Of a stretch of 64,000 nucleotides of DNA, positions 52,610-61,028 are shown one piece after another. Position 1 is the first letter of the stretch, and each line of letters opens with the position of its first letter. Under the pieces are notes generated by a model that was given only the letters and a program-made list of their open reading frames with translations, was not told the origin of the DNA and did no database searches. The position numbers and the translations under genes are program-made. Source of the stretch: Virgisporangium aliadipatigenens (GTDB lineage Bacteria; Actinomycetota; Actinomycetes; Mycobacteriales; Micromonosporaceae); the NCBI RefSeq assembly GCF_016863615.1, contig NZ_BOPF01000020.1, positions 158,318-222,317 on the forward strand, read 5' to 3'.

Positions 52610-54538
52610 ATGCTCTTCCAACTGCTCGGACCACTCGAGATACACGACGGCGAGGCCGTGTCCCGGCCCGGTGCCGGCAAGGCGGCCACAGTCCTGGCGA
52701 CGCTTCTGCTGCATCGTAACGTCTGGGTGGCGGTCGACCGGATCGTCGATGTCGTATGGCCGGAACATGCCGCGCCGCCCTCGGCCGAGGCCAACCTCAA
52801 GACCTACGTGTGGCAGCTGCGCCGGATCCTGCCGGCGGGACCGGCCGGCCCGCGGATCGAACGGCGTCCCGGCGCGTACCGCCTCCGCGTGGCGCCCGGC
52901 GAGGTGGACACCGACCGGGTGGACGCGCTTGCCGCCGAGGCCGCCCGAGCCGATCCGGCTCTCGCGGTCGAACGCCTCCGAGCGGCGCTCGCCCTGTGGC
53001 GCGGCCGCGCGTTCGAGGGCCTGCACGGCCCCGGCCTCGACGCGGCGGCCACCACGTGGGAGGAACGCCGCATCGAGCTGACCGCCCGCCTGGCCGACCG
53101 GCTCAGCCGGGCCGGGCAGGGCGCGGAGGCGGTGGCGACCCTGCGGGCCCTGACCGTCGACGCCCCGCTGCGCGAACAGACCTGGAGCCGGCTGGTGCTG
53201 GCGCTGCACGCGACCGGCCACCGCGCCGACGCGTTGGCCGCCTACCGCCGGGCCCGGCACCTGCTGCGCACCGAACTCGGCGTCGAACCCGGGCCGGCGC
53301 TGGCCGAGGCGCACCGCGCGGTGCTCGCCGCGTCGGAGGCCGCCCGCGACGACCTCCCCCGGGACGTACCGCTCACCGGCCGCACCGCCGAACTGGCCCG
53401 GCTGCGCCGGATCGCCGCCGGCGACGCGCCGGTCGTGGTGATCGACGGGCTGATCGGCGTGGGGAAGACGGCCTTCGCGGTGCACGCCGCGCACCGGCTG
53501 GCGGACGGTTATCCGGACGGCCGCCTCTTCGTGCCGGTCGGCACCGCCCCGCCGGAGGCGATCCTGACCCGCCTGCTGCGGGCGCTCGACCCGTCGATCG
53601 GCTCCACTGTGGACGGCCCGACGTCCACAGTGGACGTCCCGGGCAGGTCCCTTGTGGACGGTCGCATCGCCACGACGGATGCCGTGGCCGCCGACGGTCG
53701 CAGCGCCGCGATGGATGCCGACGCCGGGGCCGCCGCGGTGGACGTGCTGGCCGCGCGGTGGCGGGCGGCCCTGCGGGGCCGGCGGGTGCTGCTGGTGCTC
53801 GACGACGTCGCCGACGGCGACCGCCTCGCGCCGCTGCTGCCGGCCGCGCCGGGGTGCCTGACCCTGGTGACGACCGGCCGCCGCGACTGGCACCCGGACG
53901 GGGCGGCCCGGATGACCCTGCACCCGCTCGGCGACGGCGACGCGGCGCTCGTGCTCCGTTCGGCCCTCGCGGCGCACTCGGCCACCCGGCCCGGCCGCGA
54001 TGCGGATGCGGCCGTCGCCGCGATCGTCCGCCGGTGCGCCGGCCTCCCGGCGGCGCTCGGCGACGTGGCGGCCCGGTCGGCCGTTCGTCCACAGTGGACG
54101 GTTCGGCGGCTGGCGGAGGAGGTGGCGCGCGATCCGGGGCCGATGTTCGGCGAACGGGTCCGCCGGTCGGTCGCCACCGCCACCCGCCGGCTCGACGGCC
54201 CGGCGCTCGCCGCGTGGCACGCGCTGGCGCGGCTGCCGGCGGCGTTCGGGGCGGTGGCGGCGGCCAGGATCCTGCGCACCACGCCGGCGGCGGCCCGGGC
54301 GGCGCTCGAGACGCTGGTCGACCGCGGCCTGCTCGAGCCGCTCCCGCACGACGCCTACCGCGCCCACCCGGCCCTGCTTCCGGCACGCCGACGCCCGGCC
54401 CCCGCCGATCTTGCAGTTGTGGTGGGGACACCGCCGGACAAGGCCCAGCAATCCGGGCGCCACAGCTGCAAGATCGGCGCGGCCGGTCGAGCGGGCTCCG
54501 TGGCCGCGACGCTTCCGACAGGAGGGACACTCCGATGA
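52610..54538 (+). CDS. SARP (AfsR-like) transcriptional regulator with NB-ARC-like ATPase
   Basis: The 642-residue protein has an OmpR-like winged helix (residues about 1-85), a BTAD tetratricopeptide domain (about 95-240, ELGVEPGPALAEAHR) and an NB-ARC-like NTPase with P-loop VVVIDGLIGVGKTAF (about 275-289). SARPs activate pathway-specific or stress genes. Two oddities: residues about 331-360 are a low-complexity insertion coded by three palindrome copies, and the last 40 or so residues are coded through a 19-bp inverted repeat (54404-54478). The TPR domain normally following NB-ARC is absent. The next gene overlaps its stop (ATGA), giving a coupled LuxR partner. Confidence 0.82.
   Translation: MLFQLLGPLEIHDGEAVSRPGAGKAATVLATLLLHRNVWVAVDRIVDVVWPEHAAPPSAEANLKTYVWQLRRILPAGPAGPRIERRPGAYRLRVAPGEVDTDRVDALAAEAARADPALAVERLRAALALWRGRAFEGLHGPGLDAAATTWEERRIELTARLADRLSRAGQGAEAVATLRALTVDAPLREQTWSRLVLALHATGHRADALAAYRRARHLLRTELGVEPGPALAEAHRAVLAASEAARDDLPRDVPLTGRTAELARLRRIAAGDAPVVVIDGLIGVGKTAFAVHAAHRLADGYPDGRLFVPVGTAPPEAILTRLLRALDPSIGSTVDGPTSTVDVPGRSLVDGRIATTDAVAADGRSAAMDADAGAAAVDVLAARWRAALRGRRVLLVLDDVADGDRLAPLLPAAPGCLTLVTTGRRDWHPDGAARMTLHPLGDGDAALVLRSALAAHSATRPGRDADAAVAAIVRRCAGLPAALGDVAARSAVRPQWTVRRLAEEVARDPGPMFGERVRRSVATATRRLDGPALAAWHALARLPAAFGAVAAARILRTTPAAARAALETLVDRGLLEPLPHDAYRAHPALLPARRRPAPADLAVVVGTPPDKAQQSGRHSCKIGAAGRAGSVAATLPTGGTLR
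53602..53659. repeat. cluster of three palindrome copies inside the SARP gene
   Basis: CTCCACTGTGGAC (53602-53614), GTCCACAGTGGAC (53623-53635) and GTCCCTTGTGGAC (53647-53659) lie in 58 bp. They code a short S-T-V-D-rich insertion in the NTPase region. Confidence 0.85.
54404..54478. repeat. 19-bp inverted repeat at the 3' end of the SARP gene
   Basis: GCCGATCTTGCAGTTGTGG (54404-54422) and CCACAGCTGCAAGATCGGC (54460-54478) pair at 18 of 19 positions around 37 bases. The element lies within the coding sequence and adds a tail that does not resemble SARP domains. The GATCTTG/CAAGATC core recurs in the palindrome at 13195. Confidence 0.8.
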
Positions 54539-55191
54539 CCGTTCAGGCACTGCGGACCCGCACGGCCGTTTCGTTGAACCCGCCCGCGGGCATCGACGTG
54601 GCCCTGCGCGGCGCCCGGCACGAGGTGCTCGTGGTGAACACGCTGCGCTGCGAACTCGACACCGCGAACGCCGTCCTGCGCGCCGTCGACCAGGCGAACC
54701 TGGCCCGCGGGGTGCGCTACCGGGTCCTGCTGCCCGACCGGGTGCGCGCCTATCCGACGTTGACCGCGCGGCTGACCGGCCCACGCTTCGCCGCGGCGAA
54801 CATCCGCACGGTGCCCGACGTGACGCTCGACGCCACCGTCATCGACGGGGCGCTCGCCGTGCTGCCGCACCGGCACTCCGGCCCGGCCGGGGTGGCACTG
54901 CTGCGCCTGCCCGGTGCCGTCGGCGCCATCGTCGACCTCTTCGAACGCATCTGGTCGACGTCGGTGGCGCTGCTGCCGGACGACGTTCCCCCGGACGGTG
55001 ACCTGTCCACCCGCGAACAGGAACTGCTCGCGCTGCTGACCGCGGGCTGGACGGACGAGTCGGCGGCGGCGCGGCTGGGACTGTCGGTCCGGACCGTCCG
55101 CCGGACGATGTCCGACATCATGCACCGCCTCGGGGCGCGCAGCCGCTTCCAGGCCGGCGTGAAGGCCGCCGACCGGGGCTGGATCTCCTGA
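54535..55191 (+). CDS. LuxR-type helix-turn-helix regulator
   Basis: The 218-residue protein has an N-terminal alpha/beta domain with a PLD-like/TrmB-like look (residues about 10-140, RYRVLLPDRVRAYPTLTARL) and a C-terminal LuxR helix-turn-helix (LSTREQELLALLTAGWTDES then SVRTVRRTMSDIMHRLGARS). ATG overlaps the SARP stop by 4 bp and has GGAGGGACACTCCG upstream, so the two regulators are co-translated. A perfect terminator starts at its stop codon. Target genes are not evident. Confidence 0.85.
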   Translation: MTVQALRTRTAVSLNPPAGIDVALRGARHEVLVVNTLRCELDTANAVLRAVDQANLARGVRYRVLLPDRVRAYPTLTARLTGPRFAAANIRTVPDVTLDATVIDGALAVLPHRHSGPAGVALLRLPGAVGAIVDLFERIWSTSVALLPDDVPPDGDLSTREQELLALLTAGWTDESAAARLGLSVRTVRRTMSDIMHRLGARSRFQAGVKAADRGWIS

Positions 55192-55219
55192 GGCGCCACG
55201 GGGCCCGCCCGTGGCGCCT
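55191..55219. terminator. bidirectional hairpin terminator
   Basis: Perfect 12-bp stem AGGCGCCACGGG (55191-55202) / CCCGTGGCGCCT (55208-55219) with a 5-base loop, between the convergent LuxR and sigma-partner genes; it starts within the LuxR stop codon. Confidence 0.85.
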
Positions 55220-55229
55220 CCCGGGGCCG

Positions 55230-55997
55230 CTACTCCAGGGTCGACGGGCGGTGCTCGGTCACGCCGGCGGCGGTGTGCACGATCACCACGAAGTGGTCGA
55301 TCTCGCCCCCCTCGGGGCCCGGCCACCAGGCCCCCCACCAGCCGCCCCGCACGCTCGCCTGGATGACGCGGCCGCTGTCCAGGCGCAGCTCGACGGCCGT
55401 CACGTCGGCGGCGACGAGACCGACGATGTTCGACCACAGGTCGTCGCCGCGGCCCGGGCCCCAGGAGCTCATCGTCTCCAGGGTGACCTGCCCGGCCGGC
55501 ACGGGCGGGATCGTCCCCTCCTCGCGCAGGCTCATCGACGCCATCGCCGCGCCGTCGGCGCTCAGGCACTCGACGATCATGCCGTTCTTGCGCAGGATGA
55601 GCAGGGTGGCGATGCCCCGCTGCTCCGCGAGCAGAACGTCCTCCGGGCGCACCGTCGACGTACTGCCGCCGACGTCCTGACGCCCGCAGGCACGCGCCTG
55701 CGGCAGCACCTGGTCGCCGGTGCGCGCGCTCGGGGCCGAGGTCCAGCCGGCCGTGGCGCGGTCGGCGGTGTTCGGCAGCAACGCCGGAACGATCACCGCC
55801 GCCGCGACGCCGGTCGCCACCGCCGCCGCGCCAACGGCCAGCCAGCGCCCGGTGACACGCCGGGGCACCCGGGCCGGGCCGGCGATGATCCGGTCGAGGT
55901 TCGCCGCCGCGCGGGCGAGTTCGTGGGCGGTGGGCTGCCGATCGCGGGCCGGATCGAGCGCCGACAGCCGCTCCAGGTCCTTCATGCCTGTGTCCAT
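55230..55997 (-). CDS. membrane partner protein of ECF sigma factor
   Basis: The 255-residue protein has a cytoplasmic head (1-48), one transmembrane helix (LAVGAAAVATGVAAAVIVPA, about 53-72) and an extracytoplasmic domain of about 180 residues with no motif I recognise. The layout, and its start overlapping the ECF sigma gene by 16 bp, match the CU044_5270-like partners seen at 28373. It probably anchors or modulates the sigma factor; the anti-sigma role is inferred. Confidence 0.72.
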   Translation of the reverse strand: MDTGMKDLERLSALDPARDRQPTAHELARAAANLDRIIAGPARVPRRVTGRWLAVGAAAVATGVAAAVIVPALLPNTADRATAGWTSAPSARTGDQVLPQARACGRQDVGGSTSTVRPEDVLLAEQRGIATLLILRKNGMIVECLSADGAAMASMSLREEGTIPPVPAGQVTLETMSSWGPGRGDDLWSNIVGLVAADVTAVELRLDSGRVIQASVRGGWWGAWWPGPEGGEIDHFVVIVHTAAGVTEHRPSTLE

Positions 55998-56518
55998 GAC
56001 TCTTCCCTCACAAGGCCGGGGCGGGTGTGCACAACGGGTTCCAGGGCGGCGCGCAGGCGGGCCCGGGCGCGGCTCAGCCGCATGGCGAACGCGGTGCGCC
56101 GGCAGCCGAGCACCGTCGCCGCCTGCTCGGCGCTCAGGCCGTCGAAGGCGATCAGCGCCAGGACCTCGCGGTCGGCCGCGCTGAGGGTGCGCCAGGCGCG
56201 TTCCAGGTCGACGCGGGCGGCCGCGTCGGGAGCGGTGTCCGGCTCGGTCGACCGGTCGGTGGCGGCGAGCCGCACGTCGAGCGCGCGCCGGCGCAGCCGG
56301 CCCCGCATCCGGTTCGCCATCGTGTTGCGGGCGACCGCGAACAGCCACGGCCGGGCGTCGTCGGGCACGTCGGGCCAGCGCCGCCACGCGGTGAGGTACA
56401 CCTGTGACAGGATGTCCTCCGCCTCGTCCGGCGGTACCCGGCGTTCGACGAAACGCAGCAGGTCCGCGTAGGTGTCGCGGTGCAGGGAGCGGAAGCGCTC
56501 CGCGCCGTCTCGGTTCAT
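55982..56518 (-). CDS. ECF RNA polymerase sigma factor
   Basis: The 178-residue factor has region 2 (AEDILSQVYLTAWRRWPDV, then RPWLFAVARNTMANRMRG) and region 4 (LSAEQAATVLGCRRTAFAMR). ATG at 56516-56518 has GGTAAGGGAC upstream. It overlaps its membrane partner by 16 bp. Together they form one of three near-identical gene-order cassettes in the window. Confidence 0.9.
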   Translation of the reverse strand: MNRDGAERFRSLHRDTYADLLRFVERRVPPDEAEDILSQVYLTAWRRWPDVPDDARPWLFAVARNTMANRMRGRLRRRALDVRLAATDRSTEPDTAPDAAARVDLERAWRTLSAADREVLALIAFDGLSAEQAATVLGCRRTAFAMRLSRARARLRAALEPVVHTRPGLVREESWTQA

Positions 56519-56603
56519 GTCCCTTACCTGTCCGGCAGTCCCGTCGTTGTCACACCTCAGCACGAACGGCGGAGCGGGTGAATCGGCGTGACAGTATGCA
56601 CAT

Positions 56604-57254
56604 ATGCGGATACTGCTCACCGAGGACGAGGAGAATATCCGGCTCTCCGTGCAGACCTGCCTGCGCACCGCCGGGTTCGCCGTCGACGCCGCGGTCGACC
56701 TCTCCGACGCCGACAAGGCACTGTGGGTCAACGCCTACGACTGCGCCGTCTTCGACCGGATGCTGCCCGACGGCGACTCGCTGCGCTACGTCGCGCGGCG
56801 GCGTTCGCGCGGATGGCCGGTGCCGGTGCTCTTCCTGACCGCGCGGGACCAGATCGACGATCGGATCGACGGGCTGGAGGTCGGCGACGACTATCTGGTG
56901 AAGCCGTTCGCCAATGTCGAGCTGGTGGCCCGGGTCCGTAGCCTGTGCCGCCGCGGTGCCGCCGCGCCCTCACCCGTCCTGCGCTTCTCCGATGTCGAAC
57001 TGGACCCCGGCCGGCACCTCGCCCTACGCGGCGGGGTCCCGTTGGAGCTGACCGGGAAGGAGTTCGCGGTGCTGCAGGTGCTCGTCGCCGCCGGCGGGGA
57101 GACGGTGCCGCGCAAGGAACTGCTGGCCCTGTGGGACGAACTGGTCGCGCCGACGTCCAACGTGCTCGACGTGCTGATGCTGTCGCTGCGCAAGAAGCTC
57201 GGCCCGCCGCAACTGGTGCACACGAGGCGCGGCGTCGGCTACCTGCTCCGCTGA
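56604..57254 (+). CDS. orphan OmpR-family response regulator
   Basis: The 216-residue regulator has a receiver with D51 in AVFDRMLPDGD and K in YLVKPFANVE, and a C-terminal OmpR-type winged helix (SNVLDVLMLSLRKKLG). No histidine kinase gene lies beside it. The receiver resembles that of the regulator at 51893, including the DRxLPDGD motif, which suggests the two are paralogues. The ATG follows GTATGCACAT closely, so the mRNA may be leaderless. Its 3' end overlaps the convergent XRE gene by 16 bp. Confidence 0.9.
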   Translation: MRILLTEDEENIRLSVQTCLRTAGFAVDAAVDLSDADKALWVNAYDCAVFDRMLPDGDSLRYVARRRSRGWPVPVLFLTARDQIDDRIDGLEVGDDYLVKPFANVELVARVRSLCRRGAAAPSPVLRFSDVELDPGRHLALRGGVPLELTGKEFAVLQVLVAAGGETVPRKELLALWDELVAPTSNVLDVLMLSLRKKLGPPQLVHTRRGVGYLLR

Positions 57255-57478
57255 GGCACCCCGATCCGCGGGAACGGCGTCAGCGCGAACAGCACCTCGA
57301 CCGGCACGTCGAAGTACCGCGCGATGCGCAGCGCCAGGTGCAGGCTCGGGCTGTACCGCCCGCGTTCGAGATAGCTGACCGTCTGGTAGTGCACGTCGAG
57401 CGCGTCGGCGAGTTCCCGGCGGGAGATACCCCGTTCGGCGCGCAGCATCGCGATGCGGTTGTGAACCGTCTCCGTCAT
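57239..57478 (-). CDS. XRE-type helix-turn-helix regulator
   Basis: The 79-residue protein is almost all helix-turn-helix of the Cro/C1 type: NRIAMLRAERGISRRELADA then LDVHYQTVSYLERGRYSPSL, residues 7-46. It follows the permease stop by 4 bases and shares its strand, so it is the last gene of the peptide-export cluster and probably controls it. A short C-terminal tail (FPRIGVPQRSR) follows the domain. Confidence 0.88.
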   Translation of the reverse strand: MTETVHNRIAMLRAERGISRRELADALDVHYQTVSYLERGRYSPSLHLALRIARYFDVPVEVLFALTPFPRIGVPQRSR

Positions 57479-57482
57479 CCCC

Positions 57483-58550
57483 TCACCGGTTCTTGAAGTA
57501 GCGGAACAGATGCGCCTCCCGCACGGTGCACAGCGCCAGCGCGGTCCCGGCGGCGGCGGCCGGCAGCGCGGCGAGCGGCCCGCGTACATCGATCGCGTAC
57601 ACGGCCAGCGGATCCCCGGTGTTGCCGGGCAGCACCGCGCAGGCGAGCGCGAACGCCGACAGCACGAACGCGCCCGACGCCCACAGCAGCGTCTCGATCA
57701 GCAGGGTCAGCAGCAGCGCGCGGCGGGTCTCGCCGAGGTGCAGGGCGGCTGCCAGTTCGAGGCGGCGCATGCGGACGGCGGCGAAGCCGACGAGGAGGCC
57801 GGCCAGCACACACCCGGGCAGCGCCCACCGGGTGGGGCGTTCGTCGAACGCGGTGACGCCGTCGAACCGCTTGCCCAGGCTGTTGTTGAGCTGGCCGACG
57901 GCCACCGGGTCGGTGCTGTCGGTGTCGACCCGGATCGCCGAGTACAGCAGGTGTTCGCGTTGCGGGGAGGTGGGCCAGACGTCCGCCCAGCACTCGTCGA
58001 AGCGGCCCGTCGGCGGCTGCGGGATCAGGGCCGCGTGGCTCAGCCGGCTGTCGCGGCCGTCGTCGGGATAGTCGTAGACGCCGGCGATGCGCATCGTCCC
58101 GGTGGTGGTGGGCACCTCCTGGCCGGGTGTGACGCCCAGGGCGGCGGCGAGCGTGCGGGGGATCCAGGCGCCCGCGTCGGCGGAGCCGGCGCCGCCGAGC
58201 ACTGTGACGAGCCCGGGCGTGACGGCGTACGCCGGCAGCGGGTTGGCGATCATCGTGCGCAGGACGACGGCGTCGGTCTCCCGGATCGCGCCCGCCGCGC
58301 GGACCCCGGGCAGCGTGCCGAGGCGTTCGCAGGCGGCGCCGTCGGTGCCGTCCGGGGCCTTGAGCACACGCACCGAGGCGCCGGAGGCCACGTACGCCGC
58401 GGCCGCCTGCCGCAGGTCGATGATCGAACGGGCGTCGACCACCGCCAGCCCGGCGCAGACCAGCGCGAGGAAGACGCCGAGCAGCCCGGCCCGGGTGGTG
58501 CCGCTCAGCACGTTGCGCCCCGCCTCGGAGAGGATGACCCGCGCCCTCAC
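57483..58550 (-). CDS. FtsX/MacB-like ABC transporter permease
   Basis: The protein (355 residues from GTG at 58548-58550, which has TGGAGGGGCAGA upstream; an ATG at 58589 would add 13) has one N-terminal transmembrane helix (AGLLGVFLALVCAGLAVVDA), a large extracytoplasmic domain (about 45-245) and three C-terminal helices ending HLFRYFKNR. This is the MacB/FtsX permease layout and, with the ATPase and adaptor genes, forms an exporter. Typical substrates are peptides or lipids. The ATPase gene is 64 bp upstream. Confidence 0.8.
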   Translation of the reverse strand: MRARVILSEAGRNVLSGTTRAGLLGVFLALVCAGLAVVDARSIIDLRQAAAAYVASGASVRVLKAPDGTDGAACERLGTLPGVRAAGAIRETDAVVLRTMIANPLPAYAVTPGLVTVLGGAGSADAGAWIPRTLAAALGVTPGQEVPTTTGTMRIAGVYDYPDDGRDSRLSHAALIPQPPTGRFDECWADVWPTSPQREHLLYSAIRVDTDSTDPVAVGQLNNSLGKRFDGVTAFDERPTRWALPGCVLAGLLVGFAAVRMRRLELAAALHLGETRRALLLTLLIETLLWASGAFVLSAFALACAVLPGNTGDPLAVYAIDVRGPLAALPAAAAGTALALCTVREAHLFRYFKNR

Positions 58551-58614
58551 TCTGCCCCTCCAACGGAAACGGCGAAGAACCTGCCGCATGACCGCCTGCG
58601 CTTCGCTCCGGCAA

Positions 58615-59226
58615 TCATGCGGCCACGGTCGCCAGGTCGATGACGTCGGTGCAGGCGGCCCGGGTGTGCGGGTCGTGCGTGGCGATCACGACGATCGTGC
58701 CGTCCTGCGCCACGGCGCCGAGGGTGGCGTTGACGGTGGCCGCCGTCGCCATGTCCAACTGGGCGGTGGGCTCGTCCACGAGCAGCAGGTCCGGCGCGGA
58801 ACACACCGCGCGGGCCAGCATGAGCCGCTGCGCCTCCCCGCCGGAGAGTTCGCGGAACGGCTGCCGCGCCACCCGGGCCAGGTCGAAGCGCTCCAGCGCC
58901 TCGCCCGCCCGGGCCAGCGCCGCACGCCGCGACAGCCCGCGCGCCAGCAGCGGCAGGCACACGTGGTCGATAGCCGTGCGCCCGCGCACCCCGAACGGGT
59001 TCTGGAACACCCAGCCGGTCCGGGCGATCCCGATCCGCTCGACGCGGCCGGTGCTCGGGACGACCCACGTCGCGAGGATCGACAGCAGCGTGGACTTGCC
59101 CGAGCCGGACGGCCCGCACAGCCCCACCACCTGCCCGGGCTGCAGTTCGAAGTCGAGGCCGGTGAAGAGGTCGGCGGTGCCGGAGAAGCGGTGCCCCAGC
59201 CCGATCCCGCGCACGGTCTTCAGCAT
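58615..59226 (-). CDS. ABC transporter ATP-binding protein (lactococcin-972-group type)
   Basis: The 203-residue ATPase has Walker A (GLCGPSGSGKSTLLS, residues about 35-49), signature (LSGGEAQRLMLARAV) and Walker B (LLLVDEPTAQLDM) plus the D-loop and H-loop (ATHDPH). Its short length and sequence type match the putative bacteriocin exporters of the lactococcin 972 group. It overlaps the upstream adaptor gene by 7 bp (ATGCTGA), and the permease follows, so the three are one transport operon. Confidence 0.88.
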   Translation of the reverse strand: MLKTVRGIGLGHRFSGTADLFTGLDFELQPGQVVGLCGPSGSGKSTLLSILATWVVPSTGRVERIGIARTGWVFQNPFGVRGRTAIDHVCLPLLARGLSRRAALARAGEALERFDLARVARQPFRELSGGEAQRLMLARAVCSAPDLLLVDEPTAQLDMATAATVNATLGAVAQDGTIVVIATHDPHTRAACTDVIDLATVAA

Positions 59227-60251
59227 GACGCCGCCGTGATGGAGGCCCCCAGGTTCACCGAGTCGAAGGGCTCCCCGACGGGCACCACGAGCGCGGCCCC
59301 CAGCCGTGAACTGACGATCCGCACCGGGTACGTCGCGGCACCCGACTGCACACAGCCCTTGTCGCCGTCGACCGCGAACAGCGCACCCGGCGGCACCTTC
59401 ACCGTCTTCAGCCGTTCCTTGAGGCTCACCACGGCGGTGACGTCCAGCGGCTTCTCCGTGGTGAGCGCGGCGCGGTACTCCGCGGAGGCGGAGACCTTGG
59501 CGAGCAGTTCCGGGTCGGTGGCGGTGCCGTCGGCGCCCAGCGGTCCGGTGACGCCCGCCATGCGGATGGTGCGCTCCCCCGCGACGGCCCCCGGCGGCAT
59601 CGCCTCGACGACGATCGCGGTCAGCGTGGCGGCCACCTTCGCGAACACCTGCGCCGGTCCGGCGAGGTAGGCGCCCAGCACCAGTTCGCAGGTGTCGGGC
59701 AGCACCGACGGCGCGGGCAGCCACAGCACCTGCGATGCGACCAGCGCCCCGTCGGGATCCTTGACGCCGGCGGCTTTCTGCAACGCCTTGACCGCCTGCA
59801 CCGTGCTCGCGCCGTAGGTGCCCGAGCGCTCCGGCCGGTAGCCGAGGCGGCGGAGCTCCTGCTGCAGCGCGCGCACGTCCGTTCCCACATCGGCGAGGCG
59901 GAGGTCGCGGTAGAGCGGGACGGAGGTGGCCAGGGCGAGCACCGGCTTGCCGTCGACCCGGGCGACGACCTTGCCGGACTCGATCGCCTTGCCCACCGCG
60001 CACCCGGTCTCGGTGACCCGGCCGGTCACGGCCACCGTGAGCGGCGGCGCGGCCGCGCGCCGGAACGCGACCTTCACCGTCCGCTCGTCGGCGAACTCCT
60101 CGTGACCGACCGGGGCCGCGGTGGCGTCGGCCGAGGCGCGCAGCTCCGCCGGCGCCGGCGCGGGGCGCAGCAGCACGACCGTCGCCGCGGCGAGCCCCAC
60201 CAGGGTCATCCCCGTCACGGCCGCCACCGTGGTCCGTACGAACCGTCCCAC
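59220..60251 (-). CDS. peptidoglycan-binding adaptor protein
   Basis: The 343-residue protein has one N-terminal membrane helix (TVAAVTGMTLVGLAAATVVL), an extracytoplasmic region with beta-barrel-like strands, and a PG_binding_1 domain (about 115-165, VGTDVRALQQELRRLGYRPE then GTYGASTVQAVKALQKAAGV). The later part (residues 190-343) resembles membrane-fusion adaptors of MacA/HlyD-type exporters. It starts one base after the lipoprotein stop and overlaps the ATPase gene, so it is part of the export operon. The peptidoglycan-binding domain would hold the exporter against the wall. Confidence 0.82.
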   Translation of the reverse strand: MGRFVRTTVAAVTGMTLVGLAAATVVLLRPAPAPAELRASADATAAPVGHEEFADERTVKVAFRRAAAPPLTVAVTGRVTETGCAVGKAIESGKVVARVDGKPVLALATSVPLYRDLRLADVGTDVRALQQELRRLGYRPERSGTYGASTVQAVKALQKAAGVKDPDGALVASQVLWLPAPSVLPDTCELVLGAYLAGPAQVFAKVAATLTAIVVEAMPPGAVAGERTIRMAGVTGPLGADGTATDPELLAKVSASAEYRAALTTEKPLDVTAVVSLKERLKTVKVPPGALFAVDGDKGCVQSGAATYPVRIVSSRLGAALVVPVGEPFDSVNLGASITAASC

Positions 60252-60947
60252 CTACTTGCCGTTCTCCACCGGATCCGGGTTCTGGCCCGGTTCGTTGCCG
60301 TTGCCCTGGGGCGCGTTGATCGCCATGCCGGAGCCGGCGAAGCACTTCTGCGCCTCCTCGTGCATCGGGTCGAAGTCGCCGGTGGTGAAGTTGCTCTTCA
60401 TGAACGCGTCGAACTTCTCCGGCGTGTAGTCCGCCTGCACCAGACCGGCCTTCTTGAGGCACTGCACCACCAGCGCCTTCGGGTCGGCGAGCAGGTCCGG
60501 GTTGCTGATCTGGGTGTTGTAGAGCGCCTCGACGCGCATGAGTCCGGAGCTGTCGGCGCAGTCCTCGGTGGCCTTCATGTACGTGTCGAACGCCGTCTTG
60601 TCCTCGTCCAGGCCGACCGGCGGGTCGACCCGGTAGAGGCCGGCCGGGGTCCGGGTGTACGTCTCGCGGTAGCCGGCGTCCTCCGCACACCGCCGGTACC
60701 TGCTGTGCGTCTCCTCGTAGTCGGCCGGATCGATCTTTCCCGTCTTGATCGCGCGGTCCCACACGTCGCGTTCGAAGTCCGACTTGGCCTGGCCGCGCGC
60801 CCTCTTGAACTGGTCGGCCAGCGGCGGAAGGCGTTCGCCCGTCTGGCTCTTGGGGGTCGGCTCGGCGCCGCAGCCGGTGACGGCGGTGGCGAGGACGGTC
60901 ATCGAGACGAGGGCCAGGATCAGGCCCGCGGTGCGGCGCAACTGCAT
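60252..60947 (-). CDS. predicted lipoprotein of the peptide-export cluster
   Basis: I do not recognise a family. The 231-residue precursor has a lipoprotein signal (ATAVTGC, lipidated Cys about residue 26), then a helical, charged domain with several Cys pairs (C87, C133, C161 and about C202 as visible in YRRCAEDAGY, ATEDCADSSG, VVQCLKKAGL and EAQKCFAGSG). It is probably attached to the outer face of the membrane. Its place between the small secreted peptide gene and the exporter genes suggests an immunity or processing role for the peptide, which is inference only. Confidence 0.7.
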   Translation of the reverse strand: MQLRRTAGLILALVSMTVLATAVTGCGAEPTPKSQTGERLPPLADQFKRARGQAKSDFERDVWDRAIKTGKIDPADYEETHSRYRRCAEDAGYRETYTRTPAGLYRVDPPVGLDEDKTAFDTYMKATEDCADSSGLMRVEALYNTQISNPDLLADPKALVVQCLKKAGLVQADYTPEKFDAFMKSNFTTGDFDPMHEEAQKCFAGSGMAINAPQGNGNEPGQNPDPVENGK

Positions 60948-61028
60948 CGGGTTGCTCCCGTCGGGTTGTCGGGCCGTGGCGCCCCGGTTGCGCGGGACGC
61001 CACGACGCGAGGTGAGGGGTCGGTCGGC

